Source: Mesotaenium endlicherianum (lineage: Eukaryota > Streptophyta > Zygnematophyceae > Zygnematales > Mesotaeniaceae). Taken from it: DNA of 35,629 bases. Under the pieces are notes generated by a model. That model ran no database searches, was not told the DNA's origin, and saw nothing but the letters and a program-made list of their open reading frames with translations. The stretch lies in the NCBI GenBank assembly GCA_009602735.1, contig WELA01008529.1, positions 535,567 through 571,195 of the forward strand. Direction: 5' to 3'. Of the stretch, positions 20,078 to 31,466 are shown piece by piece. Numbering within the stretch: position 1 is the stretch's first letter; each line of letters starts with the position of its first letter. A program made the translations under genes and the position numbers.

Positions 20078-21446
20078 GGTCCTGGCATCTCCTCAATTCA
20101 GTCACCCTAGCTTCCCTGAATGCTCTGTCTTTGGCAGCTTCCGCTGCGTCTCTTTGCACACCGTATTCTTCTTGTTGCCGATGTGCCGTTTTGATAGCCC
20201 TCTGATCAGATGTTGGCACTACATTGACCCCAACTGTCACTGGTCTTGGCCTTGGCATAGGCTTGTCAGTGAAGGTCAGCTGCTGCCACGTCATGATTGT
20301 TTCCACCAACCAAGTCATAGAGTGCTGCCCGATCATGTTGCCGAAAATCTTGGCAGCTTCATCTGACCCTACAGCACCAGCTATATGCCGAGCTATGGTG
20401 TCGGGTATTCCAATGCATTTGCCCTTCTCCACTGCAGTAGGCTCTCTCCAAACGGCATCTCTTTCGTTCGTGTCTTTGACCATTCCTGGTCCACCTTCTA
20501 AGAAGGCTCGAGATCTTAAATATGCTGTGAAGGTTGGCAGTACCACCCTTGGCTAACGTGGTTCGTTGATGACACACCGTGGATAGGAATCCCTTCTGGC
20601 CATTGGTTTGGTATGCACCGCCAGCGCCTCTTCCACTGTCAATGCCGTTGGTGATCGCCGTGTAATGTCCTCCATCTCTCTCAGGACCTCAATAGACATG
20701 CCGTTGATCCAAAATATACTGGCCCTATGGGATAATCCTCCGTGCTTGGCGTCATTGATTAGCACATGATGGCCCGAAGTGGAGTCAAAAATCAGCCATG
20801 GTTCTCCCGGCTTCATCTGCTTGTAATCCATTCCTGGATGCACATTCTCAATCACAAACACTGGCGGGTAGTAGTGCTGTCGTTCCCGCAGCATGCTGAT
20901 GATTTTCACCATCCATCCCCAGTGTTGTGCTTGTGGATCACTAAATCCCCTCCTGTTTCCAGCTTGAGAAAATGGTTGACAAGGAAATCCAGCAAAGATC
21001 CAGTCAATCCTGTAGCCATACAGGCCTTCAGGCTTCACATCAATAATGTTGCCTCCGGCAATGCGCTCGACATTGCTATATGCAGGCGCGAATCCTTCAA
21101 AATGATGCATTTGTCGCATCTGACTCATGGCTTCTCTGAATGCTAGAAAAGCGTGGTCGTCATTGTCCACATACAGGACTTTGGCCACTTGTATTCCTCG
21201 CTGGATCAATGCTATGGTCCCAGACCCAAGTCCGGCAAATAATTCCAACACCACTACTCCCCCTTTGCGGAAAGGATCTTTCATCTTGACAATGCCTTGC
21301 GTCAGCGACTCAACTCCAAGCATCAGATTTGCAGTGGAGGTAACTGGGTAGGGTACTCGCAGCAACTCTTGCGGGCCGCGGTCCCTATTACTCACAGTTT
21401 CCAGCTGCTTCATGATCCGGGGTTGCCATACCAAGGGTGTTGGCAT
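20073..21446 (-). pseudogene. Element B cytosine-5 DNA methyltransferase
   Basis: Counting from 21446, motif I is at residues 65-78 (VVLELFAGLGSGTI), motif II has YVDND near 92-96, and motif IV is FAGFPCQPFSQAG with catalytic Cys 156 (20981-20979). Motif VI is IENV near 199-202 and motif VIII-like LSHRASIFWIN near 239-248. After a single in-frame TAG (20555-20553) the same frame continues with ALPTF-like and GIPDT stretches and motif X-like IFGNMIGQHSMTWL. Block by block it matches element A, but keeps the canonical Pro-Cys. The only clear lesion in the domain is the TAG, possibly a decayed CAG. The frame overlaps the end of the protease frame. It would methylate cytosine in DNA. The linker after it is cut by element C. 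Confidence 0.92.
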
Positions 21447-22660
21447 GTTGATGCTCGTATAGCCTTCCTCTTCTTGCTTCTGTTGTCAGCGGCTTCTGGG
21501 TACCTGTCGTTAACGCAGCAGTCTAGCAATCCGTAGTTTGCTTCTCCTGTGCAAACCATCTTCACAGGAAATTCTCCTGCCGGCTGCCGATCTGTTGACT
21601 GGTAAGTCACCCTCTGCTTTCGCAGATCAATGACCACACCCAAGGGAATCAGTGCTTCTGTTCCCAAGAGAACATAATAGTTCTCTGCCTCCGTCACTGT
21701 GCACTCCATGAGTAGTGACGCCTCTTTGAGTTTCCCTGGATCAACTGTGATTTTCACAGGCTTGCGAGTAATCCCACAAGACTTTGAGACTTGTCCTGAG
21801 GCAGTTCTCAACTGGAAAGGACTGCCTTTCAGGTCCTTTGCCGTCAATCCTAGAGCTTTCACAGCTCGCTTTCCCAAAATGGCTGGCTGTGCGCCTGTAT
21901 CCAACAAAATGTTGGGAGCTGCCCGGTTGTTGAAGATTAATGCACCATCCTTATTTTGCACTCTCACGGTGCTAAAATTGGTGGGCAATGAGGCGCTATT
22001 TGCACCTTCCTCAGCTATATCGAGCTGATGTCCGGCTTCTTCAACCGTGAATGGGTAAGTGATATGCAAATCAACGAGAGAAAGCAAAGGAGCATGCTGG
22101 ATCCGGTGTTCCACCAGGGCCTTCAGCTTCTCCAGCAAAAAACTAAATGTCTTACGCGTCTCGGGCCTGGCTTGTCGTAGCTGCGAGATCTCATTTTCAT
22201 CCAGAGTGATCCGAAAAGTTCGAGGAAGCTTCCCAGCATTCCTTGGCACCAGCCGGATGTGATCTGCTTGCTCGGCAGCCGTTGCATCCACAGACTTTTC
22301 AGGCATCCGCTTCTCGGCTTTGCAGACGGTCTTTTCTGCAATATCCGTATCATAGTATACATTGGGCGCGATTAGTTTCGCAAATTGCGCTTTCAACTCA
22401 GCGATTTCTGCACTCATAGCTTCATACTTCTGGTTACCCTTGCGGTTACCAGAGCCACCCTTTTCTTTCTTTTTTTCCTTGTCTGCCTCTTTCATGGCAG
22501 CATTTGCCCATGGCGGTTTTAGATTTGGGTTCTTGGACCAGCACTCATCTTCTGAGTGTCCCTTCTTACGGCAATGTGCGCAAATCTGTGCCTTGCTAGC
22601 AGATAATTGCTTAGCATCTGGGTACAGACAATCCCTCTCCTGATGTCCTGATTTTCCGCA
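21410..22660 (-). pseudogene. Element B zinc knuckles and aspartic protease
   Basis: Two CCHC knuckles lie in one frame: an imperfect one at 22660-22628 (CGKSGHQERDC, first Cys changed to Gly) and a perfect one at 22582-22541 (CAHCRKKGHSEDEC). The frame runs on through a Lys/Glu-rich stretch into a retropepsin with LLDTGAQPAILG near 21900 and a conserved YYVLLGTEALIPLG near 21660. It ends with TGA at 21412-21410. An ATG in the DNMT frame overlaps this stop (ATGA). The ATG at 22495 is internal to the open frame and need not be a start. Confidence 0.82.
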
Positions 22661-24135
22661 ATTCCAACCACTCTCTGCTGTTTCAGCAGTGTTGGCATGC
22701 TTAGCAAACTTATTGAAAGACCCGCTCTGTTTCTTAAACTAAAAGTTAGAGCTGTTGACCTTAGACGAAGAGAATTCCTCTCTCCTCTCAGGAGCCATAA
22801 GCGTCCTGGAAGCCTCCTTATACCACATTTTACCTTCTTTGACATTGCGTGCTATTTAGCCGCCTCGTCGATGTCCCAGTCAATTCCGTGCTTTGCGGAC
22901 TTCACGATCTGTTTCCTTGCCCAAGCACAACAAAACTTGTCAGCCACTATGCCCGTATATTTTTGCCTTTTTGGCAAGGTCTACCAATCTGGATTTGACC
23001 TCCATGACTGTCTCGTTCTTCTGACGGACAAAATGCACATAACGGTGCACCTTAAGACAGCGATCCTCTTGGGAATCATGCTTCAAGCAACTTAAAGAAA
23101 CGGCGCAAACAATGCTCGGGGTCTAGTTGGTCATCCCCAGCCTCCATATCCTTACGACAGCTAGCCAAGGCTTGCGCGTGCCTTGCCTCTGTCGTGGCGC
23201 TATCGCCTTGCTGACCATGGAGAGATGCAGCTTTGCGTGTTACTCGTTCTTGAGCATTAGCAATCTTTTCAGACAGTTTTGCACTCACCTTTCGCAACTC
23301 TGCAATAGAGCCGGCATCGTCATTCTGAGTGGCAGCCCTTTGCTGACCCTCAGTGAGTTGCCTTATGGCCTCTGTTAATTCTTGTCTTAGTGCAGCTAAG
23401 TCTATACTCTCAACAGGTGCAATTGTTGCTGTTATTCCTGAAGATAAAGCAGACATTCGGGACTTTTGCAGCCTTTTTCTGGATTTTCAAATCCCTTGCC
23501 CTTTTTGGATCTCCAAATGCCCATTCCTGGGTGAGATCCTCATCCTTCTGGAATTGGCGATATAGCAGCAGGGCATCCTTGTCCAAGTACTGAACCAAGT
23601 CTATAAATGCGACAGATTGCGTATAAGAAGAATCCTTCCGAATCTTCTCAAAGAATTCTGCCCAATAGATCTCATCAAACTCTTCGAAAGTGAGACCGTT
23701 TCCGCTGGTTCGTTCGCTAAAACACTTTGCAGACAACTTGAACTTAGGATTTTCATCCCGATCATCACCGGCCATTTCGAACGGTGACCAGGACTCACTG
23801 ACTCTTCCCCACACGTCTTGCTCTCTGCCCAAATCAGGTGCAAAAGCTCGTGTGTTATCCGGTTTCTCACCGCTTGCGGAATTATGGCGAGGCTTGTCTC
23901 TCGACGGTTGCTCACTCCACCGGGTGTCAGTATGCTCAGACGTCTCAGTCCCTCGTGGACTCTGGCTAGAATCAGAACCTTCTGCAGGCTCCATAGAGAG
24001 GTAGAGTCTTCCACTCCTCAACCGCATATACAGTTGAATTTCTCCGGGTCCTCTTCCAGGTTGAACACCGGCAGCCTTCACAGACCTCAATCCCCCCAAC
24101 TGACTTGGGAATTCTTGCTCACCTGAACCAGTCAA
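22661..24135 (-). pseudogene. Element B Gag region, frameshifted
   Basis: One open piece (24135-23410) holds a charged N-terminus and a capsid-like helical part (NGLTFEEFDEIYWAEFF, LVQYLDKDALLLYRQFQKD). A second piece in another frame (23456-23076) is a strong coiled-coil candidate (LRQELTEAIRQLTEGQQRA). From 23075 to 22661 the coding sequence is broken in several frames before the zinc knuckles. I call it Gag from position and from the knuckles downstream; the capsid similarity is weak. Confidence 0.6.
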
Positions 24136-24723
24136 CTCAAAAGTTCTCAGAAGTAGGACAGAAGCGTCTTACTTCAACACAGGCTTTCGCCCAAGTTGAG
24201 GGTTTACAGAATGAACAAGTTTATAGTTGCAGAAATCACGTCTAAGCAGCTTAACAGGCAATGCCAGCTTCAGAGAAAATCGCCCTTCAAGTCTTTCGCT
24301 TAACTTTCACAAGTCACAGCTTACAAAACTCTGAAATTGCACATATATGCTGGCCTGGTCTGAGCTCTTCGCTCAACACCGCGCCTTAACAGCTCTTCAT
24401 TGCTTGGCTGGGCTCACTCAATTCTTCACTGAGAGCTTTACTTGTTAATATTACTCTTGCTATCAGCAATTCGACAATTGAGACTTCTGAGAACTTGGAA
24501 ACTAACACAGCACTCACCATTTTAAGTAACCCTCGCACGCTTGTGGCGTTTGACCCAAATTTGTGCTAATCTCCTAACAATTTCTATTCTGCAACTCTCT
24601 ACTTTGTACCAGCGAGATCCTCTCTTGGGAACTCTTGAGGTCTAACCTTTCTATAATACACTTAGGAAGAAATCTTCCACCGTCGGCAGAAGCATGGCGC
24701 CCCGACTCTTCTATGGTCTTAGG
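24136..24723 (-). other. Element B 5' leader
   Basis: Lies between the right LTR-like copy and the first Gag ATG. I found no clear tRNA primer site. The Cys-rich ORF of the LTR extends into it (to 24574). Confidence 0.4.
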
Positions 24724-24927
24724 AACTCCTTCTTCTTCGCGCTCCTTCTGCTTCTTCAGCTTCCTTTGACAACGATGCGGGCCAAAATGAGGCAGCTTCA
24801 GGCATGACTCGTGCCTTTCACAGGCACCACACACTATCCTCTCTCGAGATTGCCCGTGCTTATTCACAGCGCTTAGCGTGCATGCCGTCCTTACCCGGCA
24901 GCTCTCACACCGCTTAGAAGTTGTCAT
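24574..24927 (-). CDS. Cys-rich ORF of the right LTR-like copy of element B, 117 codons
   Basis: Starts MTTSKRCESCRVRTAC and keeps every Cys and His of the left copy (Cys 7, 10, 16, 33, 36, 42, 53; His 39, 47), then continues past the LTR boundary for about 45 residues. It looks like a small zinc-ribbon-like basic protein, family unknown. It may be fortuitous. Confidence 0.3.
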   Translation of the reverse strand: MTTSKRCESCRVRTACTLSAVNKHGQSRERIVCGACERHESCLKLPHFGPHRCQRKLKKQKEREEEGVPKTIEESGRHASADGGRFLPKCIIERLDLKSSQERISLVQSRELQNRNC

Positions 24928-25391
24928 TCAGCATGCATGCATGCATTGGGATTGTCGCGCGTGACCGCTTAGCCTTTCAGCTGACAATCACGCCTATGTG
25001 GCTGGCTGACAGCGTTTAAGATGAACGCTCAAGCCGTGACTAGTCTCCTGAGGGTTTTGGCCGAGGTGGCACACAACGCCTCTGCAACATCCCTGCTGTA
25101 CTTGGCTTAGATAGCCGATTGATTAGTACCTTTCTTGGCACTTGCTGGGCTGGCTCATTGCTGGTTCCATACCCCTAGCCTTTCGGCTGACTACTCCGTC
25201 CAAATTCCCATCCATTCCTAGGTGTGGGTTTGACGTGTCGTGACCACTTTGACAGTGATAACGACTTTGACATGGCTGCTGACTGAGGTAACTCGATTCT
25301 CTGGTCGATGAGTCAATGTTGACTTTTCGTACCTGGGCGGCCGTGACTTGCACTGCGCGTGCGACACCGTCAAGTGGATAGCAGTCGCGAC
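24724..25391 (-). repeat. Element B LTR-like copy, right (5' side on the minus strand)
   Basis: Partner of 7396-8063. The outer edge at about 25392 (minus-strand TGTCGCGACTGC) may be an LTR start or a truncation point, because 25393 onward has no match to 8064 onward. Confidence 0.75.
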
Positions 25392-26612
25392 AGCTGTACT
25401 ATTATGCGTTCAACAATGACACAAATGAAGGCAAAGGAAACATATATATTCATTGCCGGTACTCAGGGATGGTTTACACGTCACATGAAAAGGATAGCTA
25501 TAATCGTCGCTGGATGGGGCGGGAAATACATCCTCGGATGATGGCGAATAAAAATCAACAGTGACCGGGTATTCTTTTTCAGCGGGATGCACTATGTGAG
25601 CGTTGTGTTTGACTATGAATAAATTTCATACAATTTCTTTATTATAAGCATGAAACATATAACATCTTAGGAGAATCATGCAGGTTAGAGTTAAAGCTTG
25701 TAATGGACAAGTGCCTCGGATGTGCGCGCGTATGGACTATGGACTTAGACTTGGACTTCTACCCCTAGATATATCCTATCCTATCCTAATGAAATGAAAC
25801 AGTATACTCTTTAGTCTAAGTTTACATAAGCCTTATTTCTATCTTAACTTTTGCCTACGCAAAAACTAATGAACTAAACTTGCTTACTCTTCAGACTAAG
25901 TGTATGGTGGGGTGCTATAGTGTGCATCCTCTTATACCAGACTTCCTATAATTCTATTGCAGCTATTAAGCATTGAAAAGCTTGCTAATAATGGGATTAT
26001 GAAGCATGCTGTTTCCCAATGCTGATGCATCTCAATAGGGTGGGTGGGTGGGCACTATGTATAACTGCACTGCAATGGCTGGGGACATAGCTGCTAGTGA
26101 CTTATACACCTGCATCTCTTAGCTAGCTTCTGTTGTGAAGCTTCTTCTCGAGAAGAATTCTAAAAGAGGATGCTTTCTATGGACTCTAGGGATTAAAAAT
26201 TTGCCTTCGATTGATCTCGAGTGCATGTGAAACTTCCTGAAATTTGTTCACATTTCAAACCTCAATTTAATTTTCATCAAATTGTCAGATTTCCGACCTT
26301 CGAAGGGGCTGGAATTGCGCCAGCCCCCGCCAAATACGAACTGAATTATTCATTTTTTCCCCTTGCTCATTCTCAGGGTGAACTATGCAACACAAATATC
26401 AGTACCAACATGAATCACAATTTAACATAGATTGAGAAGAACCGACCAACCGAGAATCTTGAGAATTCCGAGACCTACAATTAACAGTTACAAATGATCT
26501 TTTTTATCGATCACCCAAGCTATAGATGTGCCTTGAATGACGACCCTCAAAATTTTTATGAATAAGAGCCTCTATAGTAGCCCATAGATGCAAAAGGTTT
26601 AAGAAGGGCATC
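25392..26612. other. AT-rich spacer between element B and the BTB gene
   Basis: No gene or RNA recognised. Short frames only. Contains the G-quadruplex motif at 26038-26052. Confidence 0.5.
26038..26052 (+). other. Four-tract G-quadruplex motif (GGGT)n
   Basis: Four GGG runs separated by single T residues. One-base loops are known to give very stable parallel quadruplexes. It lies about 570 bp upstream of the BTB gene start candidate. Confidence 0.8.
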
Positions 26613-28977
26613 ATGTCAGATCATGAACGTATCTCAAGCGCAACTTCCCACGGCTGTTCTTATGAAAGGACTGGACGTCTTCATGATTTCTCCTTCGCTT
26701 TCAAGGAGACTTGTTTCTCAGACTGTGTGCTCAGGCTGCATAACGGGATCTGTTGGGAACGTCTTTCCAGGTCATACTTTGATGTCCGGTGGCAGCGATG
26801 AAACAAAAGATGGCAAATATGGAGACATTGTTGCTATTAATGGCTGGTTAAACGTCTCTTTTTTTGCACATCGTGTGCTGTTTGGCTTATAATCCATGCA
26901 CAGGACAGATCCACTTTGGATATAAGAGATGCAATGCAAAAAAGAAAAAAATGGCGATGGTCAGCACTTACAGGTGGCTTCTTCAGCACCTACATATTGC
27001 TGATGGAATGCAAAGAATGAGGTCCATTAATGCTCCCCTCATTCATGTGTGAGAGTTCATATAGACAGAGTTGGCATAGATAGTTCATTTCTTGACAACT
27101 CACTGAGTGATTTTTTGCTGCTGTATGTGCTAGACATTGAGAAAGATTCCAGTAAAATTAGCGCTGCCAAAGTCTTTGATGAAGTTGGTGCAGATGCTAA
27201 TGAGGATAAGCAGCTCGAGCAACACACAACTCATCAGGGCCAGAAGGAGATGGATATATGCAGCTCAAGCAACAACAGAGCTCCACCCAGGGATTGAAGG
27301 AGATGGACACTGAGACTTCCAAGCAAGAATTGGTGGAGAAGGTAGAGGATGAGGTCATGGATGTGCCAGGGAGCTCAATAATACTGGCATCGAGGTCATC
27401 ATTCTTCTTGAAGCTGTTCACAACACCCCTGAAGGAGTCATTTCATAGAGGGCACGTGACACTTGAAATATCTGCAAGTGGTAAGACATGATTTTATCTG
27501 CATGGTGGCGTGAAAGGAATAAGGGGGGGAAGAGTTTGATTACCAGTTGCGGACATTGAAAACAGTAGGCAGAGCTCCACATATTGGAGGTGCTTTTTTG
27601 CATTCAAGTGGCAATGATTTTATGTTCTTGATAGGCTTTGTTTCTCTTGCAGTCTTACGTCATTCTTGTGGCCAGAACACTTCCAGCAATAACTTGTAGA
27701 CGGTCCATCCATTCAAAACTGCCTCTGCCCAGGTGAGGTGAAGCACGATGTCTCAAGGCATAGCATATCGAGTTAGGCAACTCATAAGGGTGCGTTTCTT
27801 AAGTTTTATTTCTAAGCAGGAGATTCTTGATTGCCTGTCCATGATTCACCCGCGGGGACCTGACATATACTGGAGGTAAACACTTTTCACCAACATGATC
27901 ACCCTTCGATTTGGTGTAGAGAAAGCAGCTGTATTGGAGCTGTTGTCCTTCATGTACAAGGGTCAGCTGCCCAAGTCCTCCACAAGCTCCATTGCTGCAT
28001 CTGTACAGCTGCTGCTGATGGCTGACAAGTATGGTGTCAAAACATGCTCATATGTTGTATCCGAGCATTTCACGCAAGCATCACCAGAGATGTCAGGAGT
28101 GGAGGCAGCATTCGTCATCAGCCGCTTAGCTCCCATTTCTAACAATTACAATTTCATGAAGTCCCTTATTTCAACCCTTAAAAAGCGCCTTGTAAAGTTC
28201 GTGGGGAATGCTATAGCCAGTGGTGAATCCTCCAGATTGGAAAGAGATTTATATACGCTGCCTGAAGAGGTACTTGAGCCGGTGCTTCAGTCGAACAATC
28301 TGGAAGTTGATGAGGAGGATCAAGTGTTTGACGCCATGCTAGGGTGGGTGCGGCATAACGTTAAGGATGAAGGTGAGAGGAGGGCGGTCTTGGAGAGATT
28401 GATCTTGCAGATCCGTGTGCCCTACATGTTGTCTACCTGTATAAGAGACGTATTATGGGTTTCTCAAGAATGCCAAACAGAAAATATTTGCGAGCTTGTA
28501 TTTTACTCGCTGCTGTTGAAAAGCGGATGCCCTCCCATTGACCCATTAGGTCCAAAGAAGAAGTGGCTGTGGCCTCAAAGGAAACGAGTACTTAGAGAGT
28601 TGACTATGGATCTCAGCTTGGAGGAGTATGAGGCATGGACGCTGGAAAATAATAAGAGGAGCAGCACAAAATTTGTCAACGATATGGAAATGCACTTTGC
28701 AATTGTTCTACGAGCAAAGGATAGTGTTCCAAGATACGTTGGGCTTGGAGCTTTTCTTTACATGGCGAATTTGGAAAGCGCCAGTGACGCAACAAAAGCC
28801 TCACCCTGTGGATGGGTTATGTATCGGTGGATTTCGGATAGTGAAGTAGGTGGCAAATACATTTTGGCTTCGAGACTAGCCACTCCTGAGCAACCTCAAA
28901 AGTTTGTAGAAACTGGCTGGGATAGTTCGAATGCCTTACTACATAAATGGGAAGATGTATTGAAAGATGAGACCTAA
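26613..28977 (+). CDS. BTB-BACK domain protein, plant POB1/LRB-like, at least three exons
   Basis: A probable first exon from the ATG at 26613 carries FSFAFKETCFSDCVLRL, which resembles the start of plant POB1-type proteins. An acidic exon from about 27134 reaches the BTB core (SIILASRSSFFLKLF, RGHVTLEIS) and ends at a GT donor at 27481. The last exon (27920-28977) completes the BTB fold (AVLELLSFMYKG), then has a BACK domain (LEVDEEDQVFDAMLGWV) and a C-terminal part ending in TAA. BTB-BACK proteins usually act as substrate adaptors of Cullin-3 ubiquitin ligases. A change of frame at about 27250, inside a short internal duplication, leaves the 5' structure uncertain: either an indel, an assembly error or an unseen intron. 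The exon 1 end is not settled. Confidence 0.75.
27197..27312 (+). repeat. Imperfect tandem duplication of about 52 bp in the BTB gene acidic region
   Basis: Two units share CAGCTC(G/A)AGCAACA and AAGGAGATGGA. The first is read in one frame (KQLEQ...QKEMD) and the second in another (MQLKQ...LKEMD), so the duplication coincides with the frame break. Confidence 0.6.
27481..27919 (+). other. Intron splitting the BTB domain
   Basis: 439 bp, GT at 27481 and AG at 27918-27919. Joining the flanks makes a Glu codon across the junction and restores a continuous BTB helix region, which supports both sites. Confidence 0.85.
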
Positions 28978-30759
28978 TTTCCTGGAAATGTGTTGCGGCT
29001 GAAGTTTGAAGTCATAGAGCATCGCTGTGCATTGGATAAGAGCTAGTGAATATAGTTTTAGTTTCTTTCTTTGTGAAGCATTGTTGACGTTCAACACAGT
29101 TTGCGCAGGCAAAAAAAAGCTTGTACACAAAAGTTGTCTACTTCTCAGAAGTGTAGGGGAACAGGGGCAATTTTCTGAAAGTTGCAAATTGCATATTTCA
29201 AGTTTTCCCTGCTCAACTAGTGAAATAGTGAAGCACCTAAGCCAGCGTTAAAAGTGCACTTTACTTGTGATTGGCATTGGCTCGCTGGGCCCCAGCACGT
29301 TTGTAGTAAGCTTCTTAAGCTTAATGGCTGCATCAGCCATTTTTTTTTGTTATGATTCAAAATTTCTAGAAACTGGCTGTGCAATATTGCGAAAGTGAGA
29401 ACTTGTGACAGCTAGTATACAAGCTATACAAACATGCTCTGCCTCAACTATGTTAGGCATGAGAGCATCCGGCCATCTAATGTTGCTCGTTAGAAGTCGG
29501 GAATATGTGCACAATGAACCACAACTAGTAGTGTTGATTAAAGAACGTGCTTTCAAGGCAGTAAAGACATGTATATGTAAGAAACAAAAATAGAACAGGA
29601 GACTTGCCTACAATACATCATAATAAACAACGTATACTAGCATGGGGGGAAAAGAGAAAAAAGAGTTCATGGAAACAAACGTGAGCACACAGCAGCCACA
29701 TGTCTGTATGCATACACTCACCAATCACATGTTTCATGAACAAAGTACCTCATATATTCACATTAGAAGTGCATTTCCGCATGCTGCTTAGTCATAAAGT
29801 GCACTCCAAAAAGTGCGCTCGACGCGAATGAAGAAAGAAAGCTAGCGAGAGCAAGAGCACCTAATCGGTCCACCGCCACCCGGCCAGCTTACATCCCAAA
29901 GGCAGCCGACACTGACATGTCATGCACCTTGAGCCACAAGCACGAGGTGGCATCTGGAGCCACACCTCCACAAGCACGAGCATGGCAGACACCTCGCGGA
30001 CAGATTACAACACTTAGGCCTAGGCATCTGAGCCTCCACTTAGCGTGAGTGCCAGGGGCTTGCCATCTGGCCGCAATTCGTTTGGCTCTCCAAGTGCCCT
30101 CTTTCTATCTGTCGTCCTTCACCAACGACACCTGTCCCTTTGGCCCCAGCCCTCAGCTCCTGGTGCCCTCCTGCCAATCCCGCCCTTCTCTCACTCGGGC
30201 GGAGCTGCGCGTGCTCCTGCGCTGCAAGGCCTCTACTGCCATAGGCATCAAAGTTATCGTCATCATCACGCCTGGTTCAGACTCCCCAGCCTGAGGGCAG
30301 CATGCCAGGGGCTCCTGACCCTTGGCAGTGCCAGGGCCCGCCCTCGCCCAGAGGGCCACCCCAGAGGGCCGCCCCTCAATTCTGGTGAGCGTACCCATTT
30401 CGCTGGCCCTGCTTTCACCCCCTCCTCCACCTCCACCTCCACCTCACCTCCACCTTGTATGACACATAGCAGCCCCAGGAGTCTCGAGGAGCGCACGAGC
30501 GCCACCACCACTGCCTGCAGCAGCAGCAGCAGCAGAAGGCGCAGCGGCACCGACTCCAAGGCAGCAGCAGGAGACCTGAGGAGGAAACGCGCGGAGGACA
30601 TGGAGGGCGGGGAGAAGCGGCAGGGCGGAAGGCCCCCCTCCCACCGTGGCAGCGCCCAGGCCCAGGCCCCGGCTGAGGCTCCAGCTCACGCTCAGGCCTA
30701 AGCAAGGCAGAGCCGCCGCTTCTCTAGTGGAGTGAAGGCTGACAGCATGTTGCGCGGCC
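28978..30759. other. Region between the convergent BTB and UBP genes
   Basis: The left half is AT-rich and probably holds the 3' UTR of the BTB gene. The right half (about 29880-30759) is GC-rich and may be 3' UTR of the minus-strand gene. Long frames here on both strands are low-complexity and not supported by any motif. Confidence 0.4.
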
Positions 30760-31466
30760 CTAGCTCTGGGGCCTGTCGGGTCGGGCAGCTCCTCCTCTCT
30801 CGGACCGCCGGGCCCTGTCCGCCCACTCCAGCCTCCTGCCCGCCCCTTGGCTGCCACCGCCCGCCTCGCCTGCTGCCAGCTGGCGAGACTGCTCAGAGCC
30901 ACCTGCCTCTGCATGGCAGCGGGATGAGTCCCCGTTGCCCTGCCTGCCATGCGGCTCGCCAACCGTCCTCCTCTGCTGCTCGAGGGGACCCCCAGGGCCA
31001 GGCTCACACTGCACCTCCTCGTCGGGTTCGGAAACAGGTCCGGAAGAAGCTCGGGGATAGGTTCCGGGGCCAGGCGCAGGCACGGAGGAGGGGGCAGGCT
31101 GGACCGAGGGCCCGGGGGCTGCACCTGTGCAGCCTCCTGCATGCGTGGCGCCCGAGAGCGAGGCCACGTGGCTGCTGCCGCAATGCTCACCAGCTTCAGC
31201 TTCGGCGGCAGGCTCGGGAGGCCTCCCGTTGGGGATCGGCGCAAGCTCGGCGCCCACTGCACCTGGCAGGGGCTGGGGCTGGGGCTGGGGGTGGCTGGCG
31301 CTCGGAGAGGGTGAGCCCCCGGACCTGTCGCCCGGCGTCTCGTTTGGCGCTGCCGGCGACGCCAGTGCAGAGCCCCCCCCCAGGAGGCCAGTGCCCTTGA
31401 AGCCCTCCTCGCGCTCGGCACCGTCGTCGTCGTCGTCGCCTCCGCCTCCGCTGGCCAGCAGGTCCT
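30760..31466 (-). CDS. UBP26-like last exon
   Basis: Acceptor AG at 31468-31467. The first two bases complete a Glu codon with the preceding exon. It encodes EDLLASGGGGDDDDD, the conserved EEGFKG tail motif, then an Ala/Pro/Gly-rich extension. The true stop could differ if a further intron exists. Confidence 0.6.

Larger units (their letters stand above)
7392..25391 (-). mobile_element. Element B: older DNMT- and PHD-bearing Ty3/gypsy-like retrotransposon, interrupted by element C
   Basis: Read on the minus strand from right to left, the order is LTR-like copy, leader, Gag with coiled coil and zinc knuckles, protease, DNMT, charged linker (split by element C), RT, RNase H, integrase, PHD remnant and LTR-like copy. 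Without element C it is about 11.3 kb. It carries many stops and frameshifts. Its two LTR-like copies differ at about 32 of 668 positions by eye. I found no matching target-site duplication, and the right copy seems to lack the outer part present at 8064-8360, so the outer limits are approximate. Confidence 0.82.

Noticed and set aside
11449-20555. TAG as a sense codon (several in-frame TAG in element B)
   Set aside because: TGA and TAA also interrupt the elements, and the element C gag frame ends in TAG. General decay explains the stops.
7387-25397. Target-site duplication for element B (TGCCT against GCTGT)
   Set aside because: The flanks do not match at any plausible LTR border.
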